Below the pieces are notes generated by a model, which did no database searches, was not told the DNA's origin, and worked only from the letters and a program-made list of their open reading frames with translations. Positions 7,416 through 17,900 of a DNA stretch of 47,726 bases are shown piece by piece (the stretch's first letter is position 1; each line of letters begins with the position of its first letter). The translations under genes and the position numbers were made by a program. The stretch spans positions 1-47,726 of the forward strand of contig NZ_JAJERH010000029.1 in assembly GCF_016919725.2 (NCBI RefSeq). The letters run 5' to 3'. This DNA is from Virgibacillus sp. AGTR. Lineage in GTDB: Bacteria; Bacillota; Bacilli; Bacillales; Amphibacillaceae.

Positions 7416-8426
7416 TCATCCTGCCAATTGATTATAGATTGTTTTCGCCTTTTCCACGGAATCTGTACCATGAACTAACGTTCGACCATCACGGAAGAAT
7501 ACGAGACGATAGGATTCATATTCTATTGATAATAAAAAGTCATTATGTTTTACTGGGGCAATTTTTTGTAGACGACTTGCCAATATATCTAAATTTAGTT
7601 TTTTAGATGTTCGGATTTGTACGGTATTCCTTCCACAAAGGACTTCTGTTTTAGTACTAGATTCATCGTTTAAATTTGGGTAACTCGGGGTTTTCCCGCA
7701 TGTTGGACAATCTGTTTTCTTGGCTCGATTAACATTTATTAGATGGTAATGATTATTCCATAGATCAAAGGTTATCAATTTAGTACGAAGTGCTTTTGTA
7801 TCTTCTACTAGTATTTTTAAAGCTTCCGTAGTTTGATGTGCAACAACCATCTGTACGGCTGGTGAGATGATTCCTACAGAGTCACAAGTTGCACCTGATA
7901 CCGGTATAGTACCCAGCAAACATTGTAAACACGGTGTTTTATCTGGAAAGATCGTATAACTCATTCCAGTACTCCCTACACAAGAACCGAAAATCCATGG
8001 TATACCATGCTTTTGCATTAAATCATTTAACATAAATCTTGTCTCAAAATTATCTGTTGCATCAATAACCAAGTCTATATCCTTTATAATTGGATATAGA
8101 GAATTAGAAGTAGCATCTAAGACAAAAGACTCAATTTCAACTTCTGAATTGATTTCTTGTAAGCGGGTTTTTGCTGCAAGTGCCTTTGGAATTTGGTCAT
8201 GTACATTTTTCTCTGTATATAATTGTTGTCTTTGTAAATTACTTAACTCAACATAATCACGATCAATCAGGGTTAGTTTTCCTATCCCTGCACGTACTAG
8301 GTTTTCTGCATTGCCAGAGCCTAGTGCACCACAGCCAATAATTAACACATGTTTCAATACGATATTTTGCTGACCATTTTCTCCTATTGGTTTGAAAAGT
8401 ATTTGACGAGAATATCTATCAAACAT
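7416..8426 (-). CDS. moeB: MoeB/ThiF-family adenylyltransferase (MoaD activator)
   Basis: A 336-aa E1-like enzyme. It has the nucleotide-binding GCGALGSG near residue 33, the SNLQRQQLY Arg motif, the catalytic-type Cys in SGATCDSVG, and two zinc CxxC pairs (CLQC and CPTC). A C-terminal extension of about 85 residues (RTSKKLNLDILASRL onward) is common in the Bacillus form. It adenylates the MoaD C-terminal Gly before sulfur transfer. It lies 12 bp after moaA in the same direction. ThiF cannot be excluded on sequence alone, but the moa neighbours favour MoeB. Confidence 0.88.
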   Translation of the reverse strand: MFDRYSRQILFKPIGENGQQNIVLKHVLIIGCGALGSGNAENLVRAGIGKLTLIDRDYVELSNLQRQQLYTEKNVHDQIPKALAAKTRLQEINSEVEIESFVLDATSNSLYPIIKDIDLVIDATDNFETRFMLNDLMQKHGIPWIFGSCVGSTGMSYTIFPDKTPCLQCLLGTIPVSGATCDSVGIISPAVQMVVAHQTTEALKILVEDTKALRTKLITFDLWNNHYHLINVNRAKKTDCPTCGKTPSYPNLNDESSTKTEVLCGRNTVQIRTSKKLNLDILASRLQKIAPVKHNDFLLSIEYESYRLVFFRDGRTLVHGTDSVEKAKTIYNQLAG

Positions 8427-8438
8427 AACCTTTTCCCC

Positions 8439-9449
8439 CTATCCGCCAATATAAGACATTTCAATTTTTTTCTTGTTTTTTGTCGATTCTTCAGTCCGTT
8501 CATCCGAATAACGATCGATACGATTTCCCCAAATGTTCATTATCGCTGATTGTATTTCTTCATCGCTTTTATCGGAACGTAATAACTCTCTAAAATCAAA
8601 CCCATTTGAAGCGAATAGACAGGTGTACATTTTCCCGTCTGCAGCAATTCTTGCTCTAGTACAAGTTGAGCAAAACGATGCAGATACGGAAGTGATGAAA
8701 CCAACCTCGCTACCCGATCCTTTATAGCGGTAACGTTTAGCAACTTCTCCTAAATATGCAGGGTCAACGGCCACTAATTCAAAATGCTTAGAAAGCTTCT
8801 CGAAAATTTCCTTTTTTGTTATAACTTTACTAAAATCCCAGCTATTAGATTGTCCGACATCCATAAATTCAATATACCGTAACGTAATTCCTTGTTCCCG
8901 AAAATACTTTGCCATCGGAATAATTTCCTGTTCATTCATTTCTTTTTTTACAACCATATTCACTTTTACTTCAAGCCCAACTTCTTTAGCCTTTTGGATT
9001 CCCATTAAAACACGTTCTGGTCCGACTCCACTATCATTAATGGATTTGAATAATTCACTATTCAACGCATCCAAGCTAACATTTACACGCTTAAGCCCAG
9101 CATCTTTTAATTTTTGAGCCATAAGAGCAAGAAGCGAACCATTCGTTGTAAGCCCAATATCTTCTAATCCTTTTATGGCTGTTAATTTCTTAATTAATAA
9201 AGGCAAATCTCTTCTTAGAAGTGGTTCACCTCCAGTCAATCTAATTTTTTGGACACCTAAAGCTATAAAATTTCTAGCTAATCGCTCGATTTCCTCAAAG
9301 CTTAATAGCTGTTCTTTTGGCATAAATGCAAAATCTCTTCCAAAGATCTCTTTTGGCATACAGTACGTACATCTAAAGTTACAACGATCAATAACAGAGA
9401 TGCGAAGATCCTTCATCGGCCGACCAAATTTATCTGTTAATAATGACAT
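8439..9449 (-). CDS. moaA: GTP 3',8-cyclase MoaA (radical SAM)
   Basis: The 336-aa first enzyme of molybdopterin synthesis, converting GTP to the cyclic precursor with MoaC. The radical SAM motif CNFRCTYC is at residues 23-30; the second 4Fe-4S cluster is given by CSTCTRAR and a later Cys; the chain ends in ...SYIGG, the Gly-Gly tail essential in MoaA. I place the start at ATG 9449 ([11 protein letters not shown]) because AAAGGAG sits about 11 nt upstream, while the longer reading from 9485 lacks a ribosome binding site. moaC is not in the window. Confidence 0.93.
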   Translation of the reverse strand: MSLLTDKFGRPMKDLRISVIDRCNFRCTYCMPKEIFGRDFAFMPKEQLLSFEEIERLARNFIALGVQKIRLTGGEPLLRRDLPLLIKKLTAIKGLEDIGLTTNGSLLALMAQKLKDAGLKRVNVSLDALNSELFKSINDSGVGPERVLMGIQKAKEVGLEVKVNMVVKKEMNEQEIIPMAKYFREQGITLRYIEFMDVGQSNSWDFSKVITKKEIFEKLSKHFELVAVDPAYLGEVAKRYRYKGSGSEVGFITSVSASFCSTCTRARIAADGKMYTCLFASNGFDFRELLRSDKSDEEIQSAIMNIWGNRIDRYSDERTEESTKNKKKIEMSYIGG

Positions 9450-9561
9450 GCGGATCATCTCTCCTTTTACTTTCCTTAAATACAATATACTTTCTATATT
9501 ATATAGATATCTGTTACGAATATCATAGGAATATAAAAAATACCAACAGAGTTATTCAGAA

Positions 9562-11073
9562 TTATACTTTTGTAGTCTGCATTTTAACTAATTTATCTTC
9601 ATATATTCTTCTCTTTTTCACATTCTTATTTCTCTTGAAAAATTCAATAATACCTGTAAATGCTTCTTCTAGAAGCACCTGATTTCGTGCCTTTTCAATT
9701 AATTTAAAACCCATTTCGTAATAATGCTCTGCTTGTATGATATCTTTATTTTTTATACTTTCAAAGCAATACGCCAATCGAATAGAAGTGAGTCCCTTTT
9801 CTTCCATGCAATTTTCTAGATGTTCATAGATTGATAATGCCTCTTTATAATGGTCATATGCCTCTTCTATCATTTCCTGCTCCAAATAATTAAAGGCAAT
9901 AGCTTGTAATGTATTGCCATAAGCTAGAGATTTTTTTCGTCCATCCTCTTCTAAACGTTGCAAAAATTCCTGAAACACGATCAACGCATTATCATATACT
10001 TTTTCATTAGAATATAATTTCCCTAGTGCATAGAGAAATTGCATTCTGATTTTTGGAAAATGCTTGGATAATTCTAATCCCTTTTCTAGGTATTTCTTTG
10101 CTTGATTTAATTTAAATACTTTTATAGAGATGGTTCCGATCTTGGAATAAACATAAACAACTAAAAAATTATTCTCCTTATAGAAACTTGTTAACTGCTT
10201 TAAACCCTTTTTATAATAATTAATTGCTCGAGGAAAATTCCCCATATTTTCATCTATTTCAGCTAACATCAAGAGTGCTTTTGTAGTATCTAAATGGTTC
10301 ATAGCATCCATTTCATCCATTAATTTTATAGATTTTGTAATCATTTTTCGGGCTTCTTTTAAATCAATATAAAAATGTATTTCACCTAACCGTAACCATA
10401 TTTTTGCTAAAGCGGGTTTATCCTGTAATGTTTCATAGGTTTTTAATAATTCTTGATATAGTTCGATTGCTTTATGATAATGTTCAACTTGAATATATAC
10501 ATCAGAAAGGGTGTGGATAGTTGATGAGATAATTGGATGTGTCATTGGAACTGCTTGTTTAAAATAAGTTAATGCTTTTTCAAGCTGTGTAATACTACTT
10601 TCCATGTTTTCTTCATCAAGAGATATTTTTCCTAAGTTGCTGAATATAACGCCATATGCATAGCCATCCTGATAATCATTGGAATCTAGAAATGCCATTA
10701 ATTTTGCTAATTCCATTCTAGCAGTTGAGCGTTGTCCATACTCTCTTTCCAGTGTTGCATAGTCTAAATAGGTCTCGATAATCACTTGCATAAAGTCTAC
10801 TGACATCTTTTTGGATAGCTGCAAGGCGTGACGACTATATTTACCCGCTTTATCGTAATTATTTGTTTTATGGTAGTACTTTGCCACTGTACTTAACATA
10901 AGAAATTGTTCGTTCAAGGAAATCTCTTTACTAGAGATTAAACGAGCTTCGATTTCCTCGATAGTTTCTTTTATATCAGGGTTATTTTCATTAATCATTT
11001 GTTTTCTAATTTCCTCCATTAAAGTAAGGGATTTATTTGGCTGATCCTCCGTTCTTTCTAAGTTACTAAACAT
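9562..11073 (-). CDS. TPR-repeat protein of the nar operon
   Basis: A cytoplasmic protein of about 503 aa built almost entirely of tetratricopeptide helices from about residue 75 to 480 (for example HYHKAIELYQELLKTYETL, NFPRAINYYKKGLKQL, YDNALIVFQEFL). There is no HTH, kinase or signal peptide. The layout resembles Rap/PlcR-like sensors without their DNA-binding part, suggesting a protein-protein adaptor. It lies 31 bp after the four-His membrane protein and is probably co-transcribed with narGHJI. I choose ATG 11073 over GTG 11082, with AAAGGG about 10 nt upstream. The role in nitrate respiration is unknown. Confidence 0.85.
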   Translation of the reverse strand: MFSNLERTEDQPNKSLTLMEEIRKQMINENNPDIKETIEEIEARLISSKEISLNEQFLMLSTVAKYYHKTNNYDKAGKYSRHALQLSKKMSVDFMQVIIETYLDYATLEREYGQRSTARMELAKLMAFLDSNDYQDGYAYGVIFSNLGKISLDEENMESSITQLEKALTYFKQAVPMTHPIISSTIHTLSDVYIQVEHYHKAIELYQELLKTYETLQDKPALAKIWLRLGEIHFYIDLKEARKMITKSIKLMDEMDAMNHLDTTKALLMLAEIDENMGNFPRAINYYKKGLKQLTSFYKENNFLVVYVYSKIGTISIKVFKLNQAKKYLEKGLELSKHFPKIRMQFLYALGKLYSNEKVYDNALIVFQEFLQRLEEDGRKKSLAYGNTLQAIAFNYLEQEMIEEAYDHYKEALSIYEHLENCMEEKGLTSIRLAYCFESIKNKDIIQAEHYYEMGFKLIEKARNQVLLEEAFTGIIEFFKRNKNVKKRRIYEDKLVKMQTTKV

Positions 11074-11104
11074 GAAATACACACCCTTTATTCCTGTATT
11101 TAAA

Positions 11105-11581
11105 TTACAAAAGTAAATGTAAAGAAATGATAAAAAATAAGGAAATCCCTAATCGTAAATGAATCTGACGCATTCGCCCTGTTGGTTTGACAAGTCTCCA
11201 CCATCCAGTAAGTACCATCAAAATTAAATTTACGAATGCTAACAATCCTGCTAGCATTTTCATATTTTGAAAAGAGAAACTATACCAATGAAGAACAAAT
11301 ACTGCATGTAATAGTATAAAAACCAGTGCAGCAGTTCCAATCCAACGGTGATACGGCATTACCTTCTTTGAAAGATTAGCCAATTTAATTTTTGTTTTCC
11401 GTTCTGGAACATTACGAATGGTTGAAAACACTGCATTTCTGGTCCAATTAAATAGGAATAACAAAAATCCAATGAGACCAAATAAAATTGGTAATGAAAA
11501 GATCGGAAACGAAAAAGGCTTAACTACCTGCCAAATAGCCATCAGTAAAAGTACAAGATTCATATAAAACCATTTACTCAT
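11105..11581 (-). CDS. four-helix membrane protein with paired His, likely b-type cytochrome
   Basis: A 158-aa protein with four or five membrane helices. His residues sit in helix-compatible pairs 14 apart: H78/H92 (YHRWIGTAALVFILLH) and H141/H155 (IHLRLGISLFFIISLH), the arrangement by which ferric-reductase-like and b561-like proteins hold two hemes b. It lies 43 bp after narI and 31 bp before the TPR gene. It could be an extra quinol- or electron-transfer cytochrome for the nitrate or NO reductase. Heme binding is an inference from spacing. Confidence 0.75.
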   Translation of the reverse strand: MSKWFYMNLVLLLMAIWQVVKPFSFPIFSLPILFGLIGFLLFLFNWTRNAVFSTIRNVPERKTKIKLANLSKKVMPYHRWIGTAALVFILLHAVFVLHWYSFSFQNMKMLAGLLAFVNLILMVLTGWWRLVKPTGRMRQIHLRLGISLFFIISLHLLL

Positions 11582-11624
11582 TCTGAATCTCCTTTAATCT
11601 CTAAAGAGAGAATATAGAGTATTA

Positions 11625-12323
11625 TTAAAAACCACTCTCTTCCGTTGCCTTTCTAGGAACCCTTCTCTTATAAATAACATAATTTCTGCTTAAATAGCGA
11701 ATTGGAAAACTAAACGCATGCACCAAACGGGTAAATGGCCAAACAACATATAACGCAAAGGTACAGTAAATATGAATCTTAAACCAGATAGGTACAGAGG
11801 CCATTAACTCCGGCTGTATATTAAATATAAACAAGCCGCGAAGCCAAGGTGCAATCGTTGTTCGATAATCAAATCCATGTGAATCAACATTGAATGAAGT
11901 GGCAATTAATCCAGTTATTATTGCCAATAGAATGAAAATCAAGCTGACCCAGTCACTTGGAGAGGTTGTAGCCTTCATACGTTTGATGCTTATTCTTCGA
12001 TAGGTTAATAAGACTATACCGATAAATGCGGCGATACCTGCTGGAAATCCTAATATGATAGCAACAGTATGGTACATATGCTCAGTAATCCCTAGTGCAT
12101 TATAAAGCCCTATTGGTATAATTAATCCAAAAATATGGCCACCAAACACGAATATTATTCCCCAGTGAAAAAGAAGAGATCCAACTCTTAATCTTTTTTT
12201 CTCAAGAAATTCACTCGATTTCGTAGTCCAGCCAAATTGATCTTTTTGATATCGATAAATATGACCACCAATAAAAATGGTTAATACAATGTAAGGTAAT
12301 ATCCCCCATAATAATAACTCCAT
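11625..12323 (-). CDS. narI: respiratory nitrate reductase gamma subunit NarI
   Basis: The 232-aa membrane cytochrome b of the nitrate reductase, with five helices. His 53, 63, 184 and 202 match the four heme ligands of E. coli NarI (56, 66, 187, 205). It takes electrons from menaquinol and passes them through two hemes b to NarH. The end of narJ is 19 bp upstream, the normal J-I order. The four-His protein follows. Confidence 0.95.
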   Translation of the reverse strand: MELLLWGILPYIVLTIFIGGHIYRYQKDQFGWTTKSSEFLEKKRLRVGSLLFHWGIIFVFGGHIFGLIIPIGLYNALGITEHMYHTVAIILGFPAGIAAFIGIVLLTYRRISIKRMKATTSPSDWVSLIFILLAIITGLIATSFNVDSHGFDYRTTIAPWLRGLFIFNIQPELMASVPIWFKIHIYCTFALYVVWPFTRLVHAFSFPIRYLSRNYVIYKRRVPRKATEESGF

Positions 12324-12342
12324 TTTATTTTCCTCCTAAACT

Positions 12343-12873
12343 TTATTCTGTAGCAGTAAGAATTAATCCGTTATCAGACATGTGGAGAAAAAGAGCCTCA
12401 AATAATAAAAGATAGTAATTGCCACTTTCTCTCAATTTATTTTGGATTTCACCAATAGCCTTTCCATGCATGGATAACAATTCATTACTCGTTTCTACAG
12501 GAACATTTCCGCAAAACTCAAGAATCAGAGGTAAGTAATCAGGTAACTCTTTTTCTGTAACATTAAATCCATGTGCTTCGTAGTATTTTTTCAGTTTAAG
12601 TAATTCCAAACCACGTTCTCTCTGCTCTCCTAATTTTAAATATGTTACATATAAATTTGTTAATTTTCCAAAGTCAAAATGTTCGATATAGTGACTGATC
12701 CAATCATCCAAAGACATGTTTAAAGATAAACTAATGAATCTATGGATATTTTCTTTTATTACAGGATTTTCTATTTCTTCTAATTCCAATTGGAGCTCTG
12801 GTAGTATACTTACCATTTCTTTATTTGGGTAATTTAAAAGAAACGAAACCATTTGATAAATGTTTTGATTCAT
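12343..12873 (-). CDS. narJ: nitrate reductase assembly chaperone NarJ (delta)
   Basis: A 176-aa all-helical TorD/NarJ-family chaperone that holds NarGH while the Mo cofactor and Fe-S clusters are inserted and before docking on NarI. Typical features are YPNKEMVSILPELQLEL near the start, YVTYLKLGEQRERGLELLKLK (the conserved acidic/Arg-rich central motif) and DYLPLILEFC. It has a good AGAGGAG ribosome binding site. Unusually, 622 bp of non-coding, repeat-bearing DNA separates it from narH. Confidence 0.93.
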   Translation of the reverse strand: MNQNIYQMVSFLLNYPNKEMVSILPELQLELEEIENPVIKENIHRFISLSLNMSLDDWISHYIEHFDFGKLTNLYVTYLKLGEQRERGLELLKLKKYYEAHGFNVTEKELPDYLPLILEFCGNVPVETSNELLSMHGKAIGEIQNKLRESGNYYLLLFEALFLHMSDNGLILTATE

Positions 12874-13007
12874 TATCCGTATCTCCTCTTATTGAAATCA
12901 AGATTGGTAAAACCACCTTACCAAACCGATTTCCTATTATCTAATTTATAACACTCGTTTTTTGTAAAGATTGTTACCTTGACTCTGAACGGCTGGTGAG
13001 CTCAGTG

Positions 13008-13055
13008 CCAACAGAATATTGACTTCGGGAGGAATACCACAACTCTTTCTGTTGG
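13008..13055. repeat. hairpin in the narH-narJ gap
   Basis: CCAACAGAA (13008-13016) pairs with TTCTGTTGG (13047-13055) around a 30-nt loop, inside a G+C-richer stretch (about 12975-13090) unlike the flanks. No T-run follows on either strand. It is one of two structured elements in the 622-bp gap 12874-13495. No gene is visible in that gap. Confidence 0.5.
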
Positions 13056-13338
13056 ACGAGTAACCGCGCAGTTCAAAGACGTGGACGTATATAGCTTTTG
13101 TTCCTTTTTACCATGTGCATTACGGAATCTTACCGAGACCTTCCTTCGCTGGGGTAGTACTTCATAACTTTATTTCTTTATTGTTTGGTCCATTTTAAGA
13201 GCTTTGTTGAAATTCGAACACTCTGTATATAAATATTGCAATATAGTTGATTTCTACTACACGACGTCTCAGCTTTTATTCCATTCCAAGGAAATCTGTT
13301 CCATATATTCACGTACATTGAATTTTATTTAGTAAGTA

Positions 13339-13401
13339 ACTGACAGTAAGACCCTCACTCCAATCCTACGAAGTGAAACTCAGGAGGATTCAACTGCCAG
13401 T
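13339..13401 (-). repeat. dispersed hairpin repeat, copy B, inside the nar operon
   Basis: ACTGACAGT (13339-13347) and ACTGCCAGT (13393-13401) flank an inner stem formed by CTCC/GGAG and CCTC/GAGG (13353-13361 with 13383-13387). On the minus strand, the direction of nar transcription, it reads ACTGGCAGT...ACTGTCAGT, the same order as copy C on its plus strand. Confidence 0.6.
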
Positions 13402-13495
13402 AAATACTAGATGCTGGTCAGGGTTCTTTTAGTCATATCTTTGTGAAACTAACAATCATCAGGGGGTATAAGAACTACATCGCCATTTGAAACTA

Positions 13496-14968
13496 TTAAG
13501 AAAGTACTCCACAGCTTCCTGGTCCACCCGTAAAGTCAAGTCCACAAGCACCTTGTTCTTCATATAAATCTGCTACTTCTTCTTTGTGACTGTGTGGGAT
13601 AACAAACCTATCTTGATATTTCGCAATTGCTAATAATCGGTACATTTCTTTAATCGCTTTTTCGGTTAACCCTAAATCAGTAATTATATCACGATCAAAG
13701 TCCTTTCCAGTTTGTTCTGTACGCATATAGCTTCGCATAACAGCCATTTTCTTAAGCACTTTACGAATATGACCAGTATCCCCAGCAGTTAGTAAGTTTG
13801 CAAGATATTCAATAGGAATTCGCATTTCATCAATCGCCGGGAAAATATCTGCTGTTTCCGCATTACTCCCTTTTCCTTCAATCATATTCATGATTGGGCT
13901 AAGTGGCGGAATATACCAAACCATTGGCATGGTTCGATATTCTGGATGTAAAGGTAAAGCAATCTTCCAATCAATAATCATTTTGTACAATGGTGATGCT
14001 TGAGCAGCTTCAATCCAATCCATTGGTATACCATCTTTTTTTGCCTGTTTAATAACTTCCGGATTATTTGGATCTAGAAAAATACCAAGTTGTGCATGAT
14101 ACAAGTCTTTCTCATCTTCTACCGATGCGGCTTCCAATACGCGATCAGCATCATATAACATAATTCCAATATAACGGATACGTCCCACACAGGTTTCTGA
14201 ACAAATCGTTGGCTGCCCGTTTTCGATTCTTGGGAAACACATGGTACATTTTTCAGCTTTGTTCGTTTTCCAGTTAAAGTAGACTTTTTTATACGGGCAT
14301 GAGGTAGTACAGTATCTCCATGCACGGCATGCATTTTGATCAACTAGTACAATACCATCTTCATCTCGTTTATACATTGCACCAGATGGGCAAGAGGAAA
14401 CACAGGGTGCATTGATACAATGTTCACAGATACGTGGAAGATACATCATAAACACATCTTCAAACTCTGTTTTGATGGATTCTTCCATTTGTATAACGTT
14501 CGGATCACGGAGACCTGTAATATGACCACCAGCTAAGTCATCTTCCCAGTTTGGCCCCCATTCTAAATCCATAAATTCTCCAGTTATAGCAGATTTAGCT
14601 CTAGCAATCGGTTGATGTTTTCTTTCTTTGCTATTGGTTAACGTCTCATAATCATAGTTCCACGGTTCATAGTAATCATCCATCTCTGGTTGATTAGGAT
14701 TATAGAATAGATTTAAGAGGCGGTTTGTTTTCGATCCGGATTTTAACCGTAACTCCCCATCTTGAAGTTCCCAACCACCTTTATATTTTTCCTGGGATTC
14801 CCATTGTTTTGGATAGCCGATACCAGGTTTTGTTTCAACATTATTAAAATACATATATTCTGCACCCGGACGGTTTGTCCATGTATTTTTACAGGTTACA
14901 CTGCAAGTATGACAGCCAATACATTTATCCAGGTTCATCACCATTCCCACCTGTGCTTTAATCTTCAA
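13496..14968 (-). CDS. narH: respiratory nitrate reductase beta subunit NarH
   Basis: A 490-aa Fe-S electron-transfer subunit. Four Cys groups are present: CIGCHTCSVTC near residues 16-26, CEHCINAPCVSSC, CRAWRYCTTSC, and CTMCFPRIENGQPTIC. In the third, Trp replaces one Cys (RAWRYC), as in E. coli NarH, giving a 3Fe-4S cluster. I place the start at the TTG at 14968, with AAGGAGG 9 nt upstream; this gives the usual KIKAQVGMVMNLDKC opening and an 11-bp overlap with narG. The TTG at 14977 touches the ribosome binding site and is rejected. Confidence 0.96.
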   Translation of the reverse strand: MKIKAQVGMVMNLDKCIGCHTCSVTCKNTWTNRPGAEYMYFNNVETKPGIGYPKQWESQEKYKGGWELQDGELRLKSGSKTNRLLNLFYNPNQPEMDDYYEPWNYDYETLTNSKERKHQPIARAKSAITGEFMDLEWGPNWEDDLAGGHITGLRDPNVIQMEESIKTEFEDVFMMYLPRICEHCINAPCVSSCPSGAMYKRDEDGIVLVDQNACRAWRYCTTSCPYKKVYFNWKTNKAEKCTMCFPRIENGQPTICSETCVGRIRYIGIMLYDADRVLEAASVEDEKDLYHAQLGIFLDPNNPEVIKQAKKDGIPMDWIEAAQASPLYKMIIDWKIALPLHPEYRTMPMVWYIPPLSPIMNMIEGKGSNAETADIFPAIDEMRIPIEYLANLLTAGDTGHIRKVLKKMAVMRSYMRTEQTGKDFDRDIITDLGLTEKAIKEMYRLLAIAKYQDRFVIPHSHKEEVADLYEEQGACGLDFTGGPGSCGVLS

Positions 14969-17900
14969 GCCAATCAACCTCCTTCATTTTTCTAATAACC
15001 ACGTTTAAGTCACGCTGGTTTCCGGTAGGTCCATAATAATTAAATCCATAACTTAATTGTGCATATCCACCAATCATATGTGTTGGTTTCACATGAATTT
15101 TTGTTGGGCTGTTATGCGTACCTCCACGATTTTTCGTTAGTTTCGTACCAGGTGTATGAATATGACGATCTTGTGCATGATGCATAAATGCCATGGTTCT
15201 AGGAATACGGTGTGAAACAACCGCTCTTGCTACAACTACGCCATTACGATTGAAACATTCAATCCAATCATTATCTTTTACATCAATCTCAGCAGCATCA
15301 TCTTTATTAAGCCAGACTGTTGGTCCACCGCGAAATAACGTCAGCATCGGCTGTGAATCAAAGTACATACTATGAATTGACCATTTATTATGTGGCGTTA
15401 AGTAATTTAATGTAATTTCTTTTCCTTCGACATCTGGGCGTTTAGAACTAAATGGCTTTTGATTTAAAATTGGTTTGAATATGGCAAATGACTCCCCAAA
15501 TTCCTTAATTATTTCATGATCCAAAAAGTAAGATTGGCGTCCTGTAATTGTTCGAAATGGGATCAATCGTTCAACATTGGTTGTAAATGGTGAATATCTT
15601 CTTCCACCTTTTTCTGAGCCACTAAATGCTGGTGAAGTAAGAACTGTTTTCGGTTGGGTGACAATATTATCAAATGTAAATAACTCTTCTTCTCTTTCAG
15701 TAGCTAAATCCTTTAACTCTAAGTTCGTTGTCTTTTCTAATGCTTCCCACGCTTTTACGGCAACTTTTCCATTTGTCGTAGAAGAAAGCATTAAGATTGC
15801 ATCACACGCATCTCTTGCACTAGTGATATCTGGACATCCATCGGCAATACTTCCGTTATCTACCGTGCCAAACGTTCGTTTCGCCTGTTCATATTCATCT
15901 TTCATCATCCAATTGATACCTTTGGTTCCATATGCTTTAGTGGCAATATTTGAACCAAGTGCTGTCATTTTATTATAAATTTGTTTGAAATCACGTTCGA
16001 CAACATGAATTTGTGGCATAGTTTTACCTGGAATTGGTTCACATTCCCCTTTTGACCAGTCTTCAATTTTGCCAAGTGGCTGTGCCATCTCTCCAGGCGT
16101 GTCATGATTTATTGGTGTCGCAACTATTTCCTTGATTGTGCCCATACCGATTTCTTGAGCTATATCGGAAACGCCTTTTGCTAAAACTTTGAAAATGTCC
16201 CAGTCAGATTTTGCTTCCCATGGTGATGTGATAGCTGAACTAAACGGATGTACAAATGGATGCATATCCGTGCTTGATAAATCATGCTTTTCATACCATG
16301 TTGATGCAGGGAGGATAACATCAGAGTATAGAGCTGTTCCAGCCATACGAAAATCTAGATTAATTAATAGATCTACCTTCCCTTCAGGTGCTTCATCTCG
16401 CCATTTAATTTCTTTTGGTCGAATACTATCTTCATCAGAGTTCAAGAGCCCATTTGATGCACCTAATAAATGTTTTAAGAAATATTCATGTCCTTTTCCA
16501 GAACTTGAAATTAGGTTCGCGCGCCAAACAAACAAATTCCTTGGAAAATTAACCGAATTATCAGGATCCTCAATTGCAAATTGTAATTTCTTCTCTTTTA
16601 ATTGTTTGGCAACGAAGTTTCCGATCTCTTCTGTTGTTTCATTTCCATTTGCAATTGCTTCATTATATAAATCAATACCGTTTTTATTAAACGTCGGATA
16701 TGATGGTAACCACCCTAAACGGGCTGCTAAAACATTGTAATCACCAGGGTGATCATATCTAGCTTTGTCTATAGTTGCAGCAGCAAGTTCCGAAATAGGT
16801 GTTTCTTCATAACGCCATTGACCTGTTGCAAAGTAGAAAAAGGAAGTACCATTTTGCAATTTTGCCGGCCCTCCCCAGTCTTTGGCGGATTGAATCGTAG
16901 TCCACCCTTCAACGGGACGGAGTTTTTCCTGGCCAACATAGTGAGCCCAGCCACCACCATTTACACCTTGTGCGCCGATCATAAGTACAAGATTTATAAT
17001 TGCACGATAAATCGTATCAGAATTGTACCAGTGGTTAATTCCGGCCCCCATAATAATCATGGAACGACCTTTTGTATCAATGGCATTCTGTGCAAATTCA
17101 CGAGCAACTTTAATGATTAGATTACGATCCACACCTGTTATTTCCTCCTGCCATGCTGGTGAAAATGGTGCAATCTCGTTATAAGAACTTGCAGCTTCTC
17201 CACCAAGACCACGATCAATTCCGTAATTACCAATCATTAAATCATAAACAGTGGCAACATATACTACTTCTCCGTTTAGTTCTACTTTCTTCACAGGTAT
17301 AGCACGAGGTAGTACTTTTTTCTCCTCTGCATCGAAATACGGCATGTCTACATGAATTACTTCGTCTTCCATATCAAAGAAGCTTAAAACAGGTTCAATC
17401 TTTTCATTGGTATTTTCGTCAATAAGTCTTAAATTCCAAGTCCCTTTTTTATCCCAGCGAGAACCCATTGTTCCATGAGGGATGGAAAAACCATTTGTAG
17501 CTTGGTTATACATTGCTGGCTTAAATTGATTATTCTCGGATGCTAGGCCAAGATCTTCGGCATTTAGAAATCGGTCTGCTATAAACTTACCATTTACTTG
17601 TTTTAATCGAACTGAAAACGGAAAATCTGTGTACTGTTTTGCATAATTTTCAAAATAAGGTGTTTTATTTTTATTATAAAATTCGTTTAAAATAACATGT
17701 CCCATTGCCATTGCTGCCGCGCCATCTGTTCCTTGTCTAATGGAAAGCCAGTCATCTGCAAATTTGGTTGATTCTGCATAATCTGGACTAACTGAAACAA
17801 CTTTTGTCCCTTTATAGCGAGCTTCAACTAAAAAGTGAGCATCTGGTGTACGTGTCATCGGAACATTGGAACCCCATGTCATAATATAACTGGAATTAAA

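Noticed and set aside
15577-17120. Several 120-180-codon frames on the plus strand across narG
   Set aside because: They are antisense shadows of a highly conserved gene and carry no start signals.
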